From Achromobacter sp. UMC46 (GTDB lineage Bacteria; Pseudomonadota; Gammaproteobacteria; Burkholderiales; Burkholderiaceae_B): 64,000 nucleotides of DNA. The first letter of the stretch is position 1, and each line of letters begins with the position of its first letter. Position numbers and translations under genes: made by a program. The notes beneath the pieces are model-generated. The model searched no databases. It was not told where the DNA came from and saw only the letters and a program-made list of their open reading frames with translations. The stretch spans positions 62,001 to 126,000 of the forward strand of contig NZ_LZZS01000026.1 of the NCBI RefSeq assembly GCF_014170335.1. The letters run 5' to 3'. This document shows, in pieces, positions 59,057 to 64,000 of the stretch.

Positions 59057-60181
59057 GTGCCCTCCCGTCGTCGACTCATCCAACAAACCTCTCTGCTTAT
59101 CGGCGCCCGCGCCGCCGCCGCGCTCGGTCTGGGCCTGCTGGCGCCCGCCGCCAAAGCCGCATCCGGACCCGCCTGGCGCATGCCCGACGAAAGCGCGCCT
59201 CAAGCGCGCGCCTTCATCGCATTCGGCGCCCAGGACGCCATCTGGGATGACTTCACCGCCGACGTCCAGGCTGCGCTGGGCCGCATCGCCCGCGCCATCG
59301 CCGGCTTTCAACCCGTCACCGTGTTCTGCCGCGCGGGTGAACTGCGGCAGGCGCAGCGCCATTGCGGCACGGCCAACATCACGTACGTGGAAACCGGCCT
59401 GGACGACATCTGGATGCGCGACATCGGCGCCAACTTCGTGCTGAACGGACAGGGCGGCACCGCCGGCGTGGACTTCAATTTCAATGGCTGGGGCGGCAAG
59501 CAGCGCCATGCCGCCGATGCCGGGATCGCCGCCGAAACCGTGGAACTGGCCGACGCCGAATACATGCAAAGCGACCTCATCGGCGAAGGCGGCGGCATCG
59601 AGGTCGACGGCCGCGGCACGGGCATCATGACGGAGAGCAGCTGGATCAATCCCAACCGCAACCCCGAGTGGGCCAAGGCAGAGGTCGAAGACGAACTGAA
59701 GCGCTGCCTGGGCCTGCGCAAGATCATCTGGCTGCCCGGCATCAAGGGCCGCGACATCACCGACGCCCACGTGGACTTCTACGCCCGCTTCGCGCGTCCC
59801 GGCGTCGTCGTCGCCAACCTGGACATGGATCCGGATTCCTACGACTACGCCCTGACGCGCAAGCATCTGGACATCCTGCGCCGCGCGACCGACGCCGACG
59901 GCAACGCGCTGGAAATCCACACGATGAGCCCGCCGCTACACCCGCGCCGCAGCAAGTTCCTGGACGGCAACGACGATTTCGCGGCCGGCTACATCAATTA
60001 CTTCGTCATCAACGGCGCGGTCATCGCGCCGGAGTTCGGCGACCAGGACGCGGACCGGAAGGCGCGCGACTTGCTGGCGCGGCTATATTCCGGCCGCAAG
60101 ATCGTGCAAATCGACATCGATGCCATCGCCTCGGGCGGCGGCGGCATCCACTGCGTGACGAACCAGCTGCCCGTGGCCTGA
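59057..60181 (+). CDS. Agmatine deiminase family protein with a Tat-like signal
   Basis: 374 aa from the GTG at 59057, which has AGGAG six bases upstream; an ATG at 59030 lacks any ribosome site. The N-terminus PSRRRLIQQTSLLIGARAAA, then ALGLGLLAPAAKA, is a twin-arginine-type signal. The catalytic region is clear: TGLDDIWMRDIGANFVLN, GEGGGIEVDGRGTGI, DITDAHVDFYARF and GGGGIHCVTNQLP with nucleophile Cys366. The PPAD family hydrolyses agmatine to N-carbamoylputrescine, or peptidyl-arginine in exported relatives. Export is unusual for agmatine deiminase. A LysR regulator diverges. Confidence 0.85.
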   Translation: MPSRRRLIQQTSLLIGARAAAALGLGLLAPAAKAASGPAWRMPDESAPQARAFIAFGAQDAIWDDFTADVQAALGRIARAIAGFQPVTVFCRAGELRQAQRHCGTANITYVETGLDDIWMRDIGANFVLNGQGGTAGVDFNFNGWGGKQRHAADAGIAAETVELADAEYMQSDLIGEGGGIEVDGRGTGIMTESSWINPNRNPEWAKAEVEDELKRCLGLRKIIWLPGIKGRDITDAHVDFYARFARPGVVVANLDMDPDSYDYALTRKHLDILRRATDADGNALEIHTMSPPLHPRRSKFLDGNDDFAAGYINYFVINGAVIAPEFGDQDADRKARDLLARLYSGRKIVQIDIDAIASGGGGIHCVTNQLPVA

Positions 60182-60187
60182 GGCTGG

Positions 60188-61237
60188 TCAGGCCAGATAC
60201 GACGCCACTTCTTCGGCCGTCAGGTAGCGCGTGAAGGTCATGGACGGCTGCTGCGCGTCATGGATGATGCCGTTGAATCCCGACCAGTTGCGCTGCGTGC
60301 CCTCTTCCGTCTCAAGCGCGACCAGCACACACTTGCCGTGCTTTTCCATGTTGTGGCGCAGCGCCGCTTCGCCCCAGGCCCACAGCATCGGCTGGACCAG
60401 GGCGCCGTCGGCGTACGCGCCGATCTGCAGCCACTGGAAGTCGGCGGTATCCCGCTCCATCTCGGGCTGGCGCGGCGCGACCTCCCGCTTGACGCCCAGC
60501 ACCCCGGCATGTTCGCCAATGATGATCTGCAGCAGCGTGAACGCGTGGAAGGTGTTGTTGATGGCGTGCGCCCGCGCCACGAAACCCGACCGGGACGCGG
60601 GCATCACCACGACCAGCTCGTCCTCGTAGCTGACTTGCGCGGCCATCCACAAATAATGCAGCTGCTCGAAAGGCAGGCTGTCGTTGTTCGTGGCCATCGG
60701 GTGCAGCAGGGCCATCAGCCCGGCGTCGGAGACAAACGCGTGATGGTTGCCTTGATCGCGCATCAGCATCGTCATCATGGGCAAGACCAGCACGTCCACA
60801 GCCTGATGCAGCGCTTCGACCTCCCAGCGCCGGTCTTCCGGCACGGCCGCCAACGCCGCTTGCGCGTCGGCCCAGGCCTGCCGGTCGGCCTCTTCGACCT
60901 CTTCATCGTCGTCTTCCACTTCCAGCGCGCAATAGGGGCGCAGGGTCTGCAGCCATTGGCGCAACAGCGATTGCAGGGTCGGGAACAGGATGACGGGATC
61001 CGCATCGTCTTCCACCAGCGAACCGCACATCAGCGCCAGGGCCGAGGCCCGGTTGGGGTGAAGCCGGGGGAGCAGATCGGCGCAGGCCTGAAGGCAGTCC
61101 GCGGTGTGGGCCGGATCTTGCGCGCAGGCGTAGAACGCGCCGACCTCGGGGCGATTGAAGAATTGCTCCAGGGGATCCAGATCGTCGGGCGTGGCGATCG
61201 GGGCGGAAAGCGCGGCGGCAAGGTCGTCGATGGGCAT
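60188..61237 (-). CDS. Hypothetical protein, 349 aa
   Basis: No recognisable family. It is acidic and helical, with a strongly acidic loop EVEDDDEEVEEADRQAWADA at about residue 105. The C-terminal half holds LHYLWMAAQVSYEDELVVVM and VALETEEGTQRNWSGFNGII. No signal peptide or membrane segment. The convergent agmatine deiminase gene ends seven bases away. The ribosome site is weak, but length and composition indicate a true gene. Confidence 0.65.
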   Translation of the reverse strand: MPIDDLAAALSAPIATPDDLDPLEQFFNRPEVGAFYACAQDPAHTADCLQACADLLPRLHPNRASALALMCGSLVEDDADPVILFPTLQSLLRQWLQTLRPYCALEVEDDDEEVEEADRQAWADAQAALAAVPEDRRWEVEALHQAVDVLVLPMMTMLMRDQGNHHAFVSDAGLMALLHPMATNNDSLPFEQLHYLWMAAQVSYEDELVVVMPASRSGFVARAHAINNTFHAFTLLQIIIGEHAGVLGVKREVAPRQPEMERDTADFQWLQIGAYADGALVQPMLWAWGEAALRHNMEKHGKCVLVALETEEGTQRNWSGFNGIIHDAQQPSMTFTRYLTAEEVASYLA

Positions 61238-61357
61238 AGGAAGAGGCGGCGAAGGTTGGCGTGATGTCGGTGAGATGCGGGAGCAGCCGGCGTCCGCCCG
61301 CGCAAATGGGGGCCAGCAGCGCTGATTATCATCTGGATTCCCCGCATCAAGACGGCC

Positions 61358-62053
61358 ATGGTAGATTCATTCGTCGTTCTCAACGCCGAACCTGCCATGC
61401 CGCCATCCATGGAACCTGCAAACGCCGATCCGAAGCCCCTGCGGCCGGGCACGGGAAATGTCGCCGCAGCGCAAAGCTCAAGCACCCGGCTCCCGGCAAT
61501 CGACCCTGCGAGCACCGCGCTGCTGGTCATGCATTACCAGACCGACATCCTGGAACTCTTTCCCTCGGTGGCCCCCGCCTTGCTCGCCAACACGCGCCGC
61601 TTGTGCGATGCGGCCCGGCACAGGGGCATCAGCGTCTTTTTCGCCAACATCCGGTTCAGTCCCGGCTACCCCGAAGTCAGTCCGTTGAACAAGAATGGGC
61701 AAGGCATCAAGCAGCTAGGACTGTTTGTGGACGACACGCTCTCGCCCGGACTCAACCGACAAGCCAGCGAACCGCTCATCATCGCGCATCGCGCCAGCGT
61801 GTTCTTCGGCACCGATCTACAGGTCCGGCTGTCGGCGCAGGGCGTCGATACGCTGATGATGGCGGGCATCGCCTCGACCGGCGTCGTGCTGTCGTCGGTG
61901 GCGTATGCCAGCGACGCCGACTTCCGCCTGCTGACGGTCAAGGAATGCTGCTACGACCCCGACGAAGTCGTGCACGAACGCCTTTTCGCGACGGCATTCG
62001 AGTCGCGCACGACGGTGCTTTCGTTGGACGAGGCCCTGGCAATGCTGACGTGA
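61358..62053 (+). CDS. Isochorismatase-fold protein lacking the catalytic triad
   Basis: 231 codons from the ATG at 61358. The first 48 residues are low-complexity, so a start at 61397 or later is possible. The fold is clear: TALLVMHYQTDILELFPSVA, HRGISVFFANIRFSPGYPEV, AHRASVFFGTDLQVRLSAQG and TLMMAGIASTGVVLSSVAYA. In active cysteine hydrolases these positions are Asp (LLVIDMQ), Lys before the FxGTxL motif and Cys (TxxCVxxT). Here they are His, Ala/His and Val. It may be non-catalytic or use another mechanism. A strong terminator follows. Confidence 0.78.
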   Translation: MVDSFVVLNAEPAMPPSMEPANADPKPLRPGTGNVAAAQSSSTRLPAIDPASTALLVMHYQTDILELFPSVAPALLANTRRLCDAARHRGISVFFANIRFSPGYPEVSPLNKNGQGIKQLGLFVDDTLSPGLNRQASEPLIIAHRASVFFGTDLQVRLSAQGVDTLMMAGIASTGVVLSSVAYASDADFRLLTVKECCYDPDEVVHERLFATAFESRTTVLSLDEALAMLT

Positions 62054-62092
62054 CCGGCGCAAGAAACGCCGGCCTCAAGGTACGCTGCCATC

Positions 62093-62145
62093 CTGATAAA
62101 AGTATCAGACTGCAAGGCCGCTGACGGGGTCCCGCAGCGGCCTTT
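62093..62145 (+). terminator. Terminator after the isochorismatase-fold gene
   Basis: Ten-base arms AAGGCCGCTG (62114-62123) and CAGCGGCCTT (62135-62144), followed by TC. A smaller hairpin CTGATA-AAAG-TATCAG (62093-62108) lies just before it. Confidence 0.75.
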
Positions 62146-62359
62146 CGGGGCAGGAGCCGCCCCGGAGGCTTGGTTGCCGGATTCGTCCATGCGTTCACCC
62201 GACCGGTCCGGCGTTACAAGCCCACTCAAATTTCATTAAAAGAAACACCTCTTTCGCCCCGCCTGATTTAGTTGTATCGCTTGCTTGCGGGGTCGTCCGG
62301 CAGCGCGACGCTCCGGGACTTTCAGGCATATACAAAAGCAATAAACCGGAGGAGGAGCC

Positions 62360-64000
62360 ATGCGTATTCTTTATCGCAGGATCGCCGCATTGCTGGCGAG
62401 CGGGCTGATTGTCGTGGTGGCCGGCTGCGCCGCGCCCGGCGGCAAGAAGGACACGATCAGTATGGCGGGGCTGTCCCAGCCCGTGGAGATCGTCAGGGAC
62501 AAACACGGCGTGTCGCACATCTATGCGCAGAACCAGAACGACCTGTTCTTCGCCCAGGGTTTCAGCGCCGCGCGAGACCGCTTGTGGCAGCTGGACCTGT
62601 GGCGCCGCCAGGGCGAAGGCAAGATGGCCGAACAGTTCGGCCCGCGCTTCATCGAGCAGGACCGCGCCGCGCGCCTGTTCCTCTTCCGCGGCGACATGCA
62701 GGCCGAGTTCGCCAGTTACCACCCCGAAGGCCGCGCCATCCTGACCGCGTTCGCCAATGGCATCAATGCCTACGTGAATTGGGTCAAGGCCAACCCCGAG
62801 CAATTGCCGCCGGAGTTCAAACTGACCGGCACCGAACCGGGTTACTGGAGCCCGGAGACCTCGCTGATCCGCATCTACGCGCTGACGCGCAACCTCAACG
62901 AAGAAGTGAAGATGGCGCAGCAGGTCGCCGCCTTGGGGGTGAACAACGTGCAGGGATTAAGCACGTTCGAGCCGCCTTTGGCCTTGCAGGTGCCGGCGGG
63001 GCTGGATGTGCGCGCCATCGACAAGACCGTCCTGGCCAATTACGCCTTGGCGCGCGATGGCCAGAAATTCGTCGCGGCCGATTTCCCGCGCAGTCCGCTT
63101 GCGGCCGATCAGCGCGCAACGCTTGCCAGCGCATTGTCGGAAGGCAGGCTGGCGTCGCTGGACCCGGATTTCGATCCGATGGCGACCCGCTATGAAAGCA
63201 ACAACTGGACGTTGGGCGGCCAGCACACCGCCACCGGCAAACCCATCCTGGCGGGCGACCCGCACCGGTCGATCACCATGCCGTCGCTGCGCTACATGGT
63301 GCATCTGAACGCGCCGGGCTGGAACGTGATCGGCGCCGGAGAACCCGCATTGCCGGGCGTTTCCATGGGCCACAACGACCGCATCGCATTCGGCCTGACG
63401 ATCTTCGCATTCGGCGACGAAGAGGATCTTTACGTCTATGACACCAACCCGGCCAATCCCGACGAATACCGCTACCAGGGCCGCTGGGAAAAGATGCGCC
63501 AGGTCGACGAGTCCATCCCGGTGCGAGGCGCCGCGCCCGCCGTGCGCAACCTGAAGTTCACGCGCCACGGCCCGGTGATCCAAGAAGACCGGATCCGCCA
63601 CAAAGCCTACGCCTTGCGCGCCGCCTATCTGGAATACCCCGGCACGGCGGCCTATCTGGCCAGCCTGCGCCTGAACCAGGCGCAGAACTGGAACGAGTTC
63701 GTCGCCGCCATGGAAAAGCACTACACGCCCAGCGAAAACATGGTGTACGCCGACGTGGACGGCAATATCGGCTGGTTCGGCGGCAGCATCGCGCCGATTC
63801 GTCCGCGCGGCGATTGGTCGGGCATGTTGCCGGTGCCCGGCAACGGCGATTTCGAATGGCGCGGCATCCTGCCGGGCAGCGCGCTGCCCCGCGCCTACAA
63901 CCCGCCCGAAGGCTACGTGGCAACGGCCAACGAGTACAACCTGCCTGCCGACTTCCCCTACAAGGACATGTCGGCGCGCACCTGGGCCGAACCCTACCGC
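62360..64000 (+). CDS. Penicillin acylase family (S45) lipoprotein, cut by the window end
   Basis: 547 codons from the ATG at 62360, with GGAGGAGG upstream; the frame is open at the window end. The lipoprotein signal ends VVVAGC (Cys23). The alpha-chain region starts PVEIVRDKHGVSHIYAQNQN and includes FSAARDRLWQLDLWRRQGEG. The spacer ends at YESNNWTLGG, where Ser280 would become the N-terminal nucleophile after self-cleavage. Family members hydrolyse N-acyl amides such as penicillins or N-acyl-homoserine lactones. A lipid anchor is unusual for penicillin G acylase and fits acyl-homoserine-lactone-like or unknown substrates. Confidence 0.88.
   Translation, partial: MRILYRRIAALLASGLIVVVAGCAAPGGKKDTISMAGLSQPVEIVRDKHGVSHIYAQNQNDLFFAQGFSAARDRLWQLDLWRRQGEGKMAEQFGPRFIEQDRAARLFLFRGDMQAEFASYHPEGRAILTAFANGINAYVNWVKANPEQLPPEFKLTGTEPGYWSPETSLIRIYALTRNLNEEVKMAQQVAALGVNNVQGLSTFEPPLALQVPAGLDVRAIDKTVLANYALARDGQKFVAADFPRSPLAADQRATLASALSEGRLASLDPDFDPMATRYESNNWTLGGQHTATGKPILAGDPHRSITMPSLRYMVHLNAPGWNVIGAGEPALPGVSMGHNDRIAFGLTIFAFGDEEDLYVYDTNPANPDEYRYQGRWEKMRQVDESIPVRGAAPAVRNLKFTRHGPVIQEDRIRHKAYALRAAYLEYPGTAAYLASLRLNQAQNWNEFVAAMEKHYTPSENMVYADVDGNIGWFGGSIAPIRPRGDWSGMLPVPGNGDFEWRGILPGSALPRAYNPPEGYVATANEYNLPADFPYKDMSARTWAEPYR

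Noticed and set aside
1..64000. tRNA genes, CRISPR arrays, prophage or intact insertion sequences
   Set aside because: No cloverleaf-like segments, spaced repeats, integrase or transposase frames were recognised on either strand.

Overview
The window is GC-rich, densely coded DNA from a betaproteobacterium of the Alcaligenaceae, most likely Achromobacter. The strongest evidence is a tetR-MFP-RND-OMF locus at 3.4-9.9 kb whose regulator and pump match AxyZ and AxyXY-OprZ of Achromobacter. Two Bug (TctC-type) solute receptors, many LysR/GntR/IclR/TetR regulators and family 5 solute-binding proteins fit the same group. I found no rRNA, tRNA, CRISPR array or intact insertion sequence.

Layout. 0-3.3 kb: a gamma-glutamyltransferase gene cut by the window edge, a family 5 ABC substrate-binding protein and a LysR regulator. 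3.4-25.6 kb: three complete tripartite RND efflux systems, AxyXY-OprZ (plus), a second pump (minus) and a third pump (plus, with a divergent TetR). A SufR-like cysteine-bearing regulator, a BetT-type choline transporter and a small VOC protein sit between them. 25.7-42.9 kb: an accessory catabolic region. It holds IclR + Bug + two CE4-fold proteins; a C45 Ntn acyltransferase + family 5 SBP; a GntR + ureidoglycolate lyase + PuuE-type allantoinase + Bug operon; and a second SBP, a second GntR, a DppBC-DF type ABC importer and an alpha/beta hydrolase. 43-46.3 kb: a DUF808 membrane protein and the nitric-oxide response pair ytfE/norR, with a readable sigma-54/IHF/NorR control region. 46.4-47.9 kb: a decayed fecI-fecR-TonB receptor locus. 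47.9-51 kb: small genes, including a cold-shock protein with a long leader. 51-56.5 kb: a CitMHS citrate transporter and a PhaB-like reductase, divergent from a TctD/TctE two-component system with its own periplasmic binding protein. 56.6-64 kb: a LuxR-type regulator, a DUF4148 protein, a LysR, an apparently exported agmatine deiminase, hypothetical genes, an isochorismatase-fold protein lacking its catalytic triad, and a lipoprotein penicillin acylase cut by the window end.

How the parts work together. The most interesting signal is the palindrome TTGGCGCCAA. It occurs in front of three separate transcription units of the accessory region: C45 acyltransferase + SBP, the second SBP, and hydrolase + ABC importer. 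Two of the three copies are identical over 18 bp. This predicts one regulon in which two paralogous binding proteins feed one importer and two hydrolases process the imported, probably amide- or peptide-like, compound. The FCD-type GntR encoded between these units is the obvious candidate regulator. The second notable signal is the ytfE-norR spacer, which holds three GGT-N7-ACC NorR sites, a full IHF consensus and a -24/-12 element.
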